Assembly (NCBI GenBank): GCA_035527835.1
Contig: DATKZS010000117.1
Coordinates: 1-11,932 of the forward strand
DNA: 11,932 bases
Direction of reading: 5' to 3'
DNA from: DATKZS01 sp035527835 [NCBI: bacterium]
Lineage (GTDB): Bacteria; RBG-13-61-14
The notes below the pieces were generated by a model. The model did no database searches. It was not told the DNA's origin and saw only the letters and a program-made list of their open reading frames with translations. This document shows positions 1-6,567 of the stretch, in pieces. Every line of letters begins with the position of its first letter. Position 1 is the first letter of the stretch. The position numbers and the translations under genes were made by a program.

Positions 1-168
1 GACGGCGGCCACGCCACCATCGTCCTCTCCATCACCGGCCCCGGCCCCATCATCGTGAACGCTCAAATCCCCCATTGCGGTCTTTTGCTCGCCGAAGAAA
101 AAGGCCGATGGATGAATGACGTTGACCTGTTGCCGGCCTTCACCCTGAACGCGGTTGACCGGCCATGA
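1..168 (+). CDS. C-terminal end of an unrecognised protein (cut by window edge)
   Basis: Frame 1 is open from the first base to a TGA at 166-168 and gives 55 residues, beginning DGGHATIVLSITGPGPIIV and ending NAVDRP. The start lies outside the window. The segment is hydrophobic and beta-prone at first (IVLSIT, PIIVNAQI) and then mixed. I recognise no motif and assign no function. The gene is followed by a strong hairpin terminator about 75 bases downstream, which fits the end of a transcription unit. Given the phage-like genes beyond the tRNA, it could belong to a phage or other accessory element, but nothing in the sequence decides this. Confidence 0.5.
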   Translation, partial: DGGHATIVLSITGPGPIIVNAQIPHCGLLLAEEKGRWMNDVDLLPAFTLNAVDRP

Positions 169-238
169 CCGCGCCATGACATCCCAGTCATAACCATTAA
201 CGGAGTTTACCCCGGGCGATAACTCCTCCAGCCATAAA

Positions 239-276
239 AAACCGGGGGCGGTTTCATGCCGCCCCCTTACATTCTT
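239..276 (+). terminator. Rho-independent terminator, probably bidirectional
   Basis: There is a perfect 8-bp stem, GGGGGCGG (244-251) with CCGCCCCC (259-266), and a 7-base loop TTTCATG. On the + strand a moderately T-rich tail (TTACATTCTT) follows. On the minus strand the A-run before the stem reads as a T-run, so it could stop transcription from either side. It separates the upstream gene from the tRNA region. Confidence 0.8.
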
Positions 277-345
277 GAGGATGCAATCGCGGCCCATATC
301 ATGCAAGAGACCTTCATCCGCGCTCTAATTGATGAGAGACGGCCC

Positions 346-373
346 TTGAATGTTTGCGGAGATATGGTACTAT
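346..373 (+). promoter_or_regulatory. Putative sigma-70-type promoter for the tRNA
   Basis: TTGAAT at 346-351 and TACTAT at 368-373 are separated by 16 bases, each matching 4 of 6 consensus positions. The predicted start near 380 would give a leader of about 105 bases before the tRNA. No other gene lies between the terminator and the tRNA, so a tRNA promoter is the simplest reading. The rest of 277-485 shows nothing supportable. Confidence 0.45.
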
Positions 374-485
374 ATGCGTCATTAAACTTCAGCGAGGCAT
401 TAGTGTTCACTAAAATTGCGGAACATTCATGCAGCCATTATGATCCCAGCTTGTAACCCGTGGCGGGCTTTCTGATTCATTTTTT

Positions 486-573
486 GCCGGGGTGGCGGAA
501 CTGGCAGACGCGCGGGACTCAAAATCCCGTGGTCCTCGTGACTGTGAGGGTTCGATTCCCTCCCCCGGCACCA
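486..573 (+). tRNA. tRNA-Leu (anticodon CAA), CCA encoded
   Basis: The cloverleaf is complete. The acceptor strands are GCCGGGG (486-492) and CCCCGGC (563-569), with discriminator A570 and encoded CCA 571-573. The anticodon stem is CGGGA/TCCCG (513-517/525-529), with loop CTCAAAA and anticodon CAA at 520-522, which reads UUG. The long class-II variable arm has a small GGTC/GACT stem, and the T-arm is GAGGG-TTCGATT-CCCTC. No base appears broken. The 3' end of such a tRNA is a common phage integration site, and phage-like genes begin immediately downstream. Confidence 0.97.
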
Positions 574-1004
574 TATTTAATAGTATCAAACCCGAACCAT
601 CGCTGGACACCGACCGGACAAAACCCTCCCCAAAAGCGGCCAGCAGGCCAATCGCTTCCAAGAATCAAGGGACAGGCAGAGGACAAGAACAGCCATACGT
701 AAGACAAATAAAATACCACGATTTCCCCACAACAACACATAACCGGCACATAACAGAAAATGCTCCCGAAGCGGACCAGGACAAAGACCTTGCCTTGATC
801 CTGGACGCGCTCCCCGACGCGGTCCGGGCCGGGATCATGGCCATGGTGAAGGCCACGGCGCAACCAGCGCCCCCAGGGAAGCGCGAAACGAGGCGAGGCA
901 AGGGCGTGCGATGTATAGCCGCGGCCGGATCGCCGCTCCTGTGGCTTCCTGGGCATGCTGGAAGCCCCATTGAAGGAAATGAATGGAAAGGAGAGCGCTC
1001 ATGA
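574..1004 (+). pseudogene. 5'-truncated phage-like ORF (start lost next to tRNA)
   Basis: One frame stays open from the tRNA to a TGA at 1002-1004, but it has no ATG or GTG start before 837; the first possible TTG is near 795. Its recognisable part is DKDLALILDALPDAVRAGIMAMVKA, starting near 780. From memory this resembles the C-terminal piece of small phage or mobile-element proteins that read roughly WPxLPxAIRAGILAMV. Its stop overlaps the next gene's start as ATGA, an arrangement typical of coupled phage genes, so it was probably a real gene. The reading frame through the tRNA itself is not coding. Most likely the 5' part was lost when the element joined at the tRNA. No function is assigned. 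Confidence 0.35.
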
Positions 1005-1591
1005 GCAACGCGAGGTCAATGGCGGAAGCGGCCAAGGATAGTCAGCCCGGTAAAATCATCAAGATGAAAACCACCCCAAGGAAAGCCAACCGGGTCCTGG
1101 AGAAGAAGCCGGCCAACAAGGGGGGCCGTCCTACCAAGTTCCATCCCTCCATGGCGGACAGGGCTTACGACCTCTGCCGGGAGGCTGGCTTGACCGACAA
1201 TCAGCTCGGGACCGCGTTTGGCGTGGACGAAGCCACGATAAACCGGTGGAAGCACGAGCACGATGATTTTGATGAGGCGCTCCACAAGGGCAAGGATGAA
1301 TTCGATGCCCAGCATGCGGAAGCCGCTCTTCTGAAAGCCGCGGTCGGTTACTCCTACACCGAAGTCATCAAAGAGCGGACCGAGGACGGCCTGGTTGTTA
1401 CCAGGGAGGTAACCAAGCAGGCCGCGCCCACCCCGACTTGTCTGATTTTCCGGCTCAAGAACCGGAGGCCGCAGCGGTGGAGTAACAAGCCGGAGCTAAA
1501 TGATGACGATGAGCCGTTCGTTATTGAAATTACGAAATACGCGCATGAACCTTCACCCTCGCCGGAGGAGTTTAACCAGAGTAATAAATAG
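1001..1591 (+). CDS. Phage terminase small subunit-like DNA-binding protein
   Basis: The product has 196 residues. In virions this family recognises phage DNA and brings the large terminase subunit to it for packaging. A basic N-terminus with GGRPTKFHPS leads into a helix-turn-helix (LTDNQLGTAFGVDEATINRWKHEHDDFDEALHKGKDEFDAQHAEAAL). The family-like stretch AVGYSYTEVIKERTEDGLVVTREVTKQAAPTPTCLIFRLKNRRPQRW then follows, and an acidic tail ends the protein. I chose ATG 1001 because AAGGAG lies 7 bases upstream and the ATG overlaps the stop of the preceding ORF. An in-frame ATG at 983 would add six residues. No large terminase gene follows, so this is probably an orphan of a decayed prophage. It could also be a stand-alone HTH protein of the same family. 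Confidence 0.7.
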   Translation: MSNARSMAEAAKDSQPGKIIKMKTTPRKANRVLEKKPANKGGRPTKFHPSMADRAYDLCREAGLTDNQLGTAFGVDEATINRWKHEHDDFDEALHKGKDEFDAQHAEAALLKAAVGYSYTEVIKERTEDGLVVTREVTKQAAPTPTCLIFRLKNRRPQRWSNKPELNDDDEPFVIEITKYAHEPSPSPEEFNQSNK

Positions 1592-1690
1592 AGACCGTTG
1601 CAAATTAACCTCTCGCCCGCATTCTTATTCGATCCATCACTTCAATTATCGCGGAAATGAGATTTTTGCGGCCCGTTTTCAGCCGGATTT

Positions 1691-2033
1691 TCAGGTGGTC
1701 CCGCCTTTTTCGGCCTTGCGGGCGCACTTCTCCCCCTGATTTACACCATCACCCACCGGGTCAATCCGGCAGACCCAGCGGAAGCCTATGTCCTCCCGCG
1801 CCGATTGCTTCAAGTCGCGGTCGGAAAGGCCGCAGAGGAATTGGAGCGAGCGGTTTAAACATCATCAGGGCGTTGTGGTCGTCCCGTCCCTTGTTACTAT
1901 AGAAGGGCCGAAACCGCTTCTGCAGACGCTCCCAGCCAATCAACTCGTCGAGCCGCCGGAGGAAATGGCGCTGCGGCACCGCCTTCTCGCCAACCGCATC
2001 GTAAAAGCTCCGCTGCCGGTTTTCCGGTTTGTA
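1691..2033 (-). pseudogene. IS5/IS1182-like transposase, N-terminal fragment with frameshift
   Basis: Read on the minus strand from about 2033, the frame gives KPENRQRSFYDAVGEKAVPQ, then HFLRRLDELIGWERLQ and KRFRPFYSNKGRDDHNALMMFK. This is the typical N-terminal domain of IS5/IS1182-type transposases. The product then leaves the family sequence, which resumes in the next frame as LQFLCGLSDRDLKQSAREDIGFRWVCRI. A single-base indel near 1855 therefore breaks the gene. Similarity ends soon after WVCRI, and a stop comes at 1691-1693. The DDE catalytic region is absent, there is no clear start codon, and I see no terminal inverted repeats. It is a dead remnant. Confidence 0.7.
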
Positions 2034-2123
2034 AATAACGCACCTCCAGCTTGTGATCGCGGCGGCGGCCGGGGGATTATATCACCAGTTCACACGGAAA
2101 GGCCGATTTTTCGCAACGGTCTC

Positions 2124-2138
2124 TTGAAATATTTTCAA
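2124..2138. repeat. Short perfect dyad TTGAAA-TAT-TTTCAA before the kinase gene
   Basis: TTGAAA (2124-2129) and TTTCAA (2133-2138) form a perfect inverted repeat around TAT, about 140 bases upstream of the kinase start. It sits in an AT-rich island within GC-rich DNA. It could be an operator for the kinase-regulator operon or chance in AT-rich sequence. The rest of 2085-2250 holds no gene that I can support. Confidence 0.3.
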
Positions 2139-2251
2139 TATGTTCCTGCAGTTTTCACTTTTCATTTGGATATATCTCGGGGGGCCTGCTGATTGGATCT
2201 TAGCGTCGGGGCCGGGTCCGGCGGGGATTATGCGACCGGAGGCGGTTTTGA

Positions 2252-2257
2252 TATAAT
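2252..2257 (+). promoter_or_regulatory. Possible -10 box (TATAAT) before the kinase gene
   Basis: A perfect TATAAT lies 20 bases before the kinase ATG. No good -35 element sits 16-18 bases upstream, so it would need an activator. The leader would be only about 14 bases, with GAGGG (2265-2269) as a ribosome site. Confidence 0.35.
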
Positions 2258-2277
2258 TTACTTCGAGGGCCGGGAAC

Positions 2278-4158
2278 ATGACTGGGGTCGCGGGCAATAA
2301 AATCATTTTCAACAACCTTCAGCTCAAGGTGACCTTCCTTTTTCTACTGGCGTCGTTGGTTCCGCTGGGGCTGGTAAGCGTGTTTTCGGTCCGTCACGCG
2401 GAGGATCAGATCGTGGAGCTGGCATTTAATCAGATCAACAACGTGGCGGAAGACAAGTTGAGCCTGTTGGAGCGGTGGTTGCGGGAGCGGCGGGCGGACA
2501 TTCTGGTGGTGGCGGCGTCTCCGAGCTTGCGGTCGATGGATCATGATTCGATTGTTTCGTATCTGAAGGCGGTGGGGGACAATTATGAGGTGTATCGTGT
2601 TTTTGTGGTGGTGGCGAGGGATGGGGAGATAGTTTACGCCAGCGAGGGAGCGAGCCGGGAGATCGGGAAGGAGCCTTGGTTTCGGGAAACGATGGCGGGG
2701 AGGTTTTACATTTCGCCCGTATATCTTGAGGCTGGGAGGCAAGAGTCGTTTTTCAAGATCGCTGCTCCGGTGTTGGGCGCGGAGGGCGAGGTTTTGGGGG
2801 CGGTGTGCGCCACGGTAGGGACACAAGCCATCCTTTCGATGGTGCTCAAGGTTTCGCTGGGCCGGACCGGGGAGAGTTACCTGGTGGACGGTGGGGGGGC
2901 GTTTTTGGCCCACCAGGACGCGCGGAAGATCCTCCGGGAGAACATCGCGCAATCGGAGAGCTTCCGCAACATTTTTTACGGTTCCCGGAATCGGAGGATC
3001 TATACCGATTACCGGGGGATCGAGGTATTGGGGGCTTCGCGTCATATCCCCGGCACGGACTGGTACCTGGTGGTTGAGCAGGATCGGGACGAGGCTTTTG
3101 CCGGGGTGGCCGGTCTTAAACGGTACATTTACACGGCGACGGTGTGTTCGGTGATCGGGGTCCTGATCCTGGCTTGGCTGTTCGCGTATTATATTGCCGC
3201 ACCGGTGAAGCGCTTGAGCGAGGCGGCGGACGCGCTGAAACGAGGCGAGTTCAAGCAGGCCCGGATTTCGACCGGCCGCGGCGACGAAATCGGGGCGCTG
3301 TACGCGGCCTTCAGCGACATGGCCCGCCAGCTTGAGGCGCGCCAGGAAATCCTGGTTAGGCAGGTGGACCTTCGCGAGACGGAGCTCAAGCAGGCGGACG
3401 TGAAGTTGAAGATGACGGAGCAAGCCGCGGCGCGGTCGCAGCGGCTCGCGGCCCTGGGCCGGCTGGCCGCGGGCGTCACCCACGAGATCCGGACGCCGCT
3501 GGCCTCGATCAAGCTTTTTCTTCAGGCGATGAAGGACGAGATTGAAATCTCGGAGGAATGCGCGGAAGATTACCGGATCGCGATGCAACAGGTTTTAAGG
3601 ATTGAAGCGACCATTAACCGTTTCCTCGATTTCGCCAAGCCGCAGGAGCCGGTGTTCGGCGTCATCGAGGTGGCCGAGCTGATCGAGGAGGCGCTGTTGA
3701 TGGCTCACCCGCGGGCCAACCACCAGGAGGTTTTGATCCGGAAACGGGTGGCGGCGGGGCTTCCCTCGATCAGGGGGGACCGCAAACAATTGAGTGAAGT
3801 CCTGCTCAACCTTATGGTCAACGCTCTGGACGTGACGTCGAAGGGTGATACTCTCGGGGTGAGCGCGGGCCTGGTGAAGCATAACATCAACGGCGTGCCG
3901 CGGCCGTGTCTTCGGATCGACGTGTCCGACACCGGCCCGGGCATCGCTCCCGAGAACCTGGAGAAGATGTTCGATCCCTTTTTCACCACCAAGGCCTCGG
4001 GGACCGGGCTGGGGCTTTCGATCGTGCACAGCACGGTGATCCGTCACGGCGGCGAAGTGTCGGTAAAAAGCAGCGCCGGGCAGGGAAGCGTTTTTTCGGT
4101 GTTCCTGCCCTTGCCGCGGGAGGGAGAGAGGGAGGATGAATCGCCTCCTGATAGTTGA
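2278..4158 (+). CDS. Membrane sensor histidine kinase, Cache-HAMP-HisKA-HATPase (NtrB-like)
   Basis: The product has 626 residues. It is an inner-membrane kinase expected to sense a ligand outside the cytoplasm and to phosphorylate the regulator encoded next. Residues 14-38 form TM1 and about 39-280 an extracytoplasmic double-Cache-like sensor. TM2 is at 283-306, a HAMP linker at about 304-357 and a coiled coil at about 357-392. The HisKA domain has GRLAAGVTHEIRTPLAS with phospho-acceptor His402. The ATPase domain carries the N box (Asn515), DTGPG (Asp551), the F box FDPFF (565-569) and SGTGLGL (574-580). All catalytic motifs are intact. Cache domains commonly bind amino acids or carboxylates, but this ligand cannot be read from sequence. 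The start is supported by GAGGG 8 bases upstream, with TM1 close behind it. The gene overlaps the regulator gene by 23 bases. Confidence 0.93.
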   Translation: MTGVAGNKIIFNNLQLKVTFLFLLASLVPLGLVSVFSVRHAEDQIVELAFNQINNVAEDKLSLLERWLRERRADILVVAASPSLRSMDHDSIVSYLKAVGDNYEVYRVFVVVARDGEIVYASEGASREIGKEPWFRETMAGRFYISPVYLEAGRQESFFKIAAPVLGAEGEVLGAVCATVGTQAILSMVLKVSLGRTGESYLVDGGGAFLAHQDARKILRENIAQSESFRNIFYGSRNRRIYTDYRGIEVLGASRHIPGTDWYLVVEQDRDEAFAGVAGLKRYIYTATVCSVIGVLILAWLFAYYIAAPVKRLSEAADALKRGEFKQARISTGRGDEIGALYAAFSDMARQLEARQEILVRQVDLRETELKQADVKLKMTEQAAARSQRLAALGRLAAGVTHEIRTPLASIKLFLQAMKDEIEISEECAEDYRIAMQQVLRIEATINRFLDFAKPQEPVFGVIEVAELIEEALLMAHPRANHQEVLIRKRVAAGLPSIRGDRKQLSEVLLNLMVNALDVTSKGDTLGVSAGLVKHNINGVPRPCLRIDVSDTGPGIAPENLEKMFDPFFTTKASGTGLGLSIVHSTVIRHGGEVSVKSSAGQGSVFSVFLPLPREGEREDESPPDS

Positions 4159-5581
4159 CAACGACGAGGGGCTGCTCCATTTTCTGGGCCGGCTGTTTCG
4201 GCGGCAGGGCCATGAGGTCGCGGTTTGCAGCGAGGGCGAGGCGGCGCTCAGGCTGATTTCCGAGCAGGCGTTCGACCTGATCCTGCTCGATTATAAGATG
4301 CCGGGTCTTTCCGGCCTGGAGACCCTCAAGGAAATCCGGAAGGCGCGGCATCAGACTCCCGTCATCATTATGACCGCTTTCGGGACCACCGAGACCGCGA
4401 TCGAGGCGATGAAGCTGGGGGCCTACGATTATTTGTTGAAGCCGTTCGACCAGGACGAGTTGAAGCGGGTGGTGGATGACGCCCTGGAGGTGAACCGCTT
4501 GATCAAGGAGGCGGTTGATTATCCGCGGAGTCTGACCCGGCCGCCGCCGGCCGTCGGCGACATGGCGCAAGTCATCGGCTCGCATAAGAAGATGCAAGAG
4601 GTGTTCAAGCTGATCGGGCAGGTGGCGGAGAAGAAGGTCAATGTCCTGATCACCGGCGAAAGCGGGACGGGCAAGGAGCTGGTGGCGCGGGCCATATATC
4701 ACCACAGCCAGCGCAAGGACAAGCCCTTTCTCGCGGTCAATTGCGCCGCCATCCCCGACCCGCTATTCGAGAGCGAGCTGTTTGGGCACGAGCGCGGGGC
4801 CTTCACCGGAGCCGAGCGCGTTCATCTCGGCAAGTTCGAACGTTGTGACGGCGGGACCATTTTCTTCGACGAGATCGGCGACATGTCCCTTGTCACCCAG
4901 GCCAAGTTGCTGCGGGTCATCCAGGAAGCGGAATTCGAGAGGGTCGGAGGCAGCAGCGTCATCAAGACCGACGTCCGGATCATCGCCGCGACCAACCAGG
5001 ACCTGGAAAAAGCGGTGGAAAAAGGCGAGTTCAGGGAGGACCTGTACTGGCGTCTCAAGATCATCTCCATTCACCTTCCCCCCCTGCGGGAACGAATGGA
5101 AGATATTCCGGCCTTGTCCGAATATTTCATGGCCCGGTTCGGGCACGAGTACGCCAAACCCATCCGCGTCATCGCCGAAGCCGCGCTGAAAAAGCTCATG
5201 TCCTGCTCATGGCCGGGCAACGTTCGGGAGCTGGAAAACTGCCTTCGCCGCGCCGTGGTCCTCTGCTCGGGAGACGTCATCCTCCCCGAACATATCAGCG
5301 CCGAGGCGGCGAGGGACGATATGGCCCGGGCGACCAGCCGGGAGCGGATCAAGCAGATCATCAGAGCCAGGCTCGACGACGTTATCCCCGAACTCCTTCG
5401 CTTCTCCCAAGAAAAACCCCAGGCCAACGTGATCGAGTTGGTGGAGGAAATCCTGATCGCGCGGGCGCTCGAGGATTGCAACTACAACCAGGTCCGGGCG
5501 GCCAAGGTCCTCGGCTTGAGCCGTAATACCCTTAGAAGCCGGATGAAAAAATACCAGCTTCCGCCCCCGGGGTCGGAATAA
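4136..5581 (+). CDS. NtrC-family sigma-54-dependent response regulator
   Basis: The product has 481 residues, the usual length of the family. When phosphorylated, such proteins oligomerise on upstream enhancer sites and use ATP to remodel sigma-54 RNA polymerase. The receiver (1-120) has acidic D8 and D10, phospho-acceptor D52, T80 and K102. The AAA+ domain (about 145-390) has Walker A GESGTGKE (174-181), the sigma-54-contact loop GAFTGA (221-226), Walker B FFDEIG (243-248) and WPGNVRELEN (359-368). A Fis-type HTH at 437-473 ends LGLSRNTLRSRMKKYQL. Every key residue is present. AGGGAG lies 9 bases before the ATG, which is inside the end of the kinase gene, so the two are probably translationally coupled. 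The likely nearby target is the sigma-54 promoter at 5793-5808. Confidence 0.95.
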   Translation: MNRLLIVDNDEGLLHFLGRLFRRQGHEVAVCSEGEAALRLISEQAFDLILLDYKMPGLSGLETLKEIRKARHQTPVIIMTAFGTTETAIEAMKLGAYDYLLKPFDQDELKRVVDDALEVNRLIKEAVDYPRSLTRPPPAVGDMAQVIGSHKKMQEVFKLIGQVAEKKVNVLITGESGTGKELVARAIYHHSQRKDKPFLAVNCAAIPDPLFESELFGHERGAFTGAERVHLGKFERCDGGTIFFDEIGDMSLVTQAKLLRVIQEAEFERVGGSSVIKTDVRIIAATNQDLEKAVEKGEFREDLYWRLKIISIHLPPLRERMEDIPALSEYFMARFGHEYAKPIRVIAEAALKKLMSCSWPGNVRELENCLRRAVVLCSGDVILPEHISAEAARDDMARATSRERIKQIIRARLDDVIPELLRFSQEKPQANVIELVEEILIARALEDCNYNQVRAAKVLGLSRNTLRSRMKKYQLPPPGSE

Positions 5582-5603
5582 CTTTGCTGCTTTTCCACCA
5601 CCC

Positions 5604-5622
5604 CTGTTCAAGAACTGAACAG
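5604..5622. promoter_or_regulatory. 19-bp perfect dyad, candidate enhancer/operator (copy 1)
   Basis: CTGTTCA (5604-5610), AGAAC and TGAACAG (5616-5622) form a perfect 7-bp inverted repeat, 22 bases after the regulator's stop. No T-run follows, so a terminator is less likely than a protein site. It lies about 190 bases upstream of the sigma-54 promoter candidate, a usual distance for an NtrC-type enhancer. The ends CTGTT...AACAG recur in an equally long dyad at 6517-6535. Confidence 0.5.
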
Positions 5623-5792
5623 CCCGATTAAATCCATTTATTCCATCCAGTTGCGCTATTCCCGGAAGGGGCGGCCGTTACCGGTCCTGCTTAATTCGAA
5701 TCACCTCGCGCTTTTCCGTCCTCCCGTCGGCCTTCCGATTATTTTGAGTATTTACATAAGGTTGCCGGTCGGATTGATACGGGCTCTCGTCC

Positions 5793-5808
5793 CGGCATGG
5801 CCCTTGCT
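5793..5808 (+). promoter_or_regulatory. Sigma-54 (-24/-12) promoter candidate
   Basis: CGGCAT (5793-5798), five bases and TTGCT (5804-5808) match the consensus TGGCAC-N5-TTGCW. The invariant GG and GC have the required 10-base spacing, the -12 element is perfect and GGCA of the -24 element is kept. The predicted start is about 5819, followed by AAGGAG (5828-5833) and a GTG start at 5840. It sits directly behind a sigma-54 activator gene. The rest of the 258-base gap holds GTTRCCGGTC twice (5677-5686, 5761-5770) and no gene I can support. Confidence 0.65.
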
Positions 5809-5839
5809 TCTCAATATATATCGAGATAAGGAGAAAAGC

Positions 5840-6181
5840 GTGGCCGACTCTACAAACGGAAGCGCCGCTCGCGCCAGTGACACCTGGAAGGAGATAGATC
5901 GCTTCAACGCCCGGATGCGGCACCTCCATGGGGTGGCGGCGAGCCTGCTCGAAGACGCGGAAAAGGTTTTCGCCGAGGTCTGGGAAGCCTGCCAGGATCC
6001 GCGCACGCCCGAGGAGATCATTGATGGAGTCGAGCCCGCGGAGGTCGGCGTTCCTTCATGCGGGTGGCCCGAGTTTTTGGAGAAGGTCCATCTTCTCGGA
6101 CATTACCTCGACCATGCCCGCCGGCTTCTGGAAGGATCTCTCGCGCGGGCCGGCGACGAAGACAAGGGGGTGGAGCAATGA
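5840..6181 (+). CDS. Small CGWPEFLEK-motif protein, copy 1 (unknown function)
   Basis: The product is a soluble, mostly helical protein of 113 residues with no signal peptide or membrane segment. I do not recognise the family. Two helical blocks (WKEIDRFNARMRHLHGVAASLLEDAEKVFAEVWEAC, and CGWPEFLEK at 74-82 continuing VHLLGHYLDHARRLLEG) flank an acidic linker. I chose GTG 5840 because AAGGAG lies 6 bases upstream. The in-frame ATG at 5651 would add 63 residues that run through the sigma-54 promoter and look unlike protein. The stop overlaps the next gene's start (ATGA 6178-6181). It is paralogous to that gene and lies upstream of glutamate dehydrogenase. An accessory or regulatory subunit for the dehydrogenase is possible but is inference only. 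Confidence 0.75.
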   Translation: MADSTNGSAARASDTWKEIDRFNARMRHLHGVAASLLEDAEKVFAEVWEACQDPRTPEEIIDGVEPAEVGVPSCGWPEFLEKVHLLGHYLDHARRLLEGSLARAGDEDKGVEQ

Positions 6182-6483
6182 ATCGCAATGAGCTGACCGT
6201 AATCGCCGGCGGAGATATAGAGAGGAATTCCACCGAGGTTTCTCCGGAGACGCGGCTTCGCCATCTGCTCCACGTCACCTCGTCCATGCTCGGCAATGCC
6301 CAGGGGGTCTGGACCGAGCTTTATTCGGAGTTCGAGGGATCGGTCGTGAATGGAGCCATGGTCAAGGAAGAAGCCAAGAAGGGTTTCACGCCCCGGTGCG
6401 GGTGGCCCGAGTTCCTGGAGAAGATGTGGCTGTTGCAGCATTACCTCGAACATGCCCGCCGGATCTGCGAGGGCAAGACCTGA
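6178..6483 (+). CDS. Small CGWPEFLEK-motif protein, copy 2 (unknown function)
   Basis: The product has 101 residues and is a tandem paralogue of the preceding one. Shared segments are (M/L)RHL--V--S-L--A--V in the first helix and CGWPEFLEK--LL-HYL-HARR--EG in the second. The motif occupies residues 74-82 in both proteins. The DNA of the two genes still shares an identical 17-base run at the motif (6059-6075 and 6397-6413). The ATG overlaps the previous stop, and GGAG sits only 2 bases before it with a better-placed G-rich run at 6164-6170, so translation is probably coupled. The N-terminal 24 residues differ from copy 1. There is no membrane segment and only C74 is conserved among the cysteines. 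Function is unknown. Confidence 0.8.
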   Translation: MNRNELTVIAGGDIERNSTEVSPETRLRHLLHVTSSMLGNAQGVWTELYSEFEGSVVNGAMVKEEAKKGFTPRCGWPEFLEKMWLLQHYLEHARRICEGKT

Positions 6484-6516
6484 TCACGGATAATCACCTT
6501 TTCCGGGAGGCTGGCG

Positions 6517-6535
6517 CTGTTTCCGCCGGAAACAG
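6517..6535. promoter_or_regulatory. 19-bp perfect dyad before gdhA, candidate operator or mRNA hairpin (copy 2)
   Basis: CTGTTTCC (6517-6524), GCC and GGAAACAG (6528-6535) give a perfect 8-bp stem with a 3-base loop in the 84-base gap before the dehydrogenase. No T-run follows. It has the same length and the same CTGTT...AACAG ends as the dyad at 5604-5622. It may bind the same regulator. Alternatively, as a hairpin in the operon mRNA it may adjust the ratio of small proteins to dehydrogenase. It contains TTCC and GGAA, but not in the GGAA-N6-TTCC order known for the NrpR operator. Confidence 0.5.
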
Positions 6536-6567
6536 GGTGGATCGAAATATCAGGTGGAGGTAATTTC

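Noticed and set aside
256-456. 66-codon + strand ORF before the tRNA
   Set aside because: It starts inside the terminator loop, has no ribosome site, runs through the tRNA promoter region and resembles no family.
492-573. Protein reading MAELADARDSKSRGPRDCEG through the tRNA
   Set aside because: This is the usual false translation of a tRNA-Leu gene, and the bases are explained fully by the tRNA fold.
2101-2116. GG-N10-GC before the kinase gene as a second sigma-54 promoter
   Set aside because: Only GG and GC fit. The rest of both elements is poor, and the position is more than 150 bases from the gene.
2344-3588. 414-codon minus-strand frame opposite the kinase gene
   Set aside because: The product is rich in R, H and P without a motif, and the opposite strand codes for an unmistakable kinase.
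5651-5839. Upstream ATG start for the first small-protein gene
   Set aside because: The added 63 residues would cover the sigma-54 promoter, have no ribosome site and resemble no part of the paralogue. GTG 5840 has a perfect AAGGAG.
6521-6531. TTCC-GCC-GGAA before gdhA as an NrpR operator
   Set aside because: The known operator is GGAA-N6-TTCC. Here the half-site order and spacing are both different.
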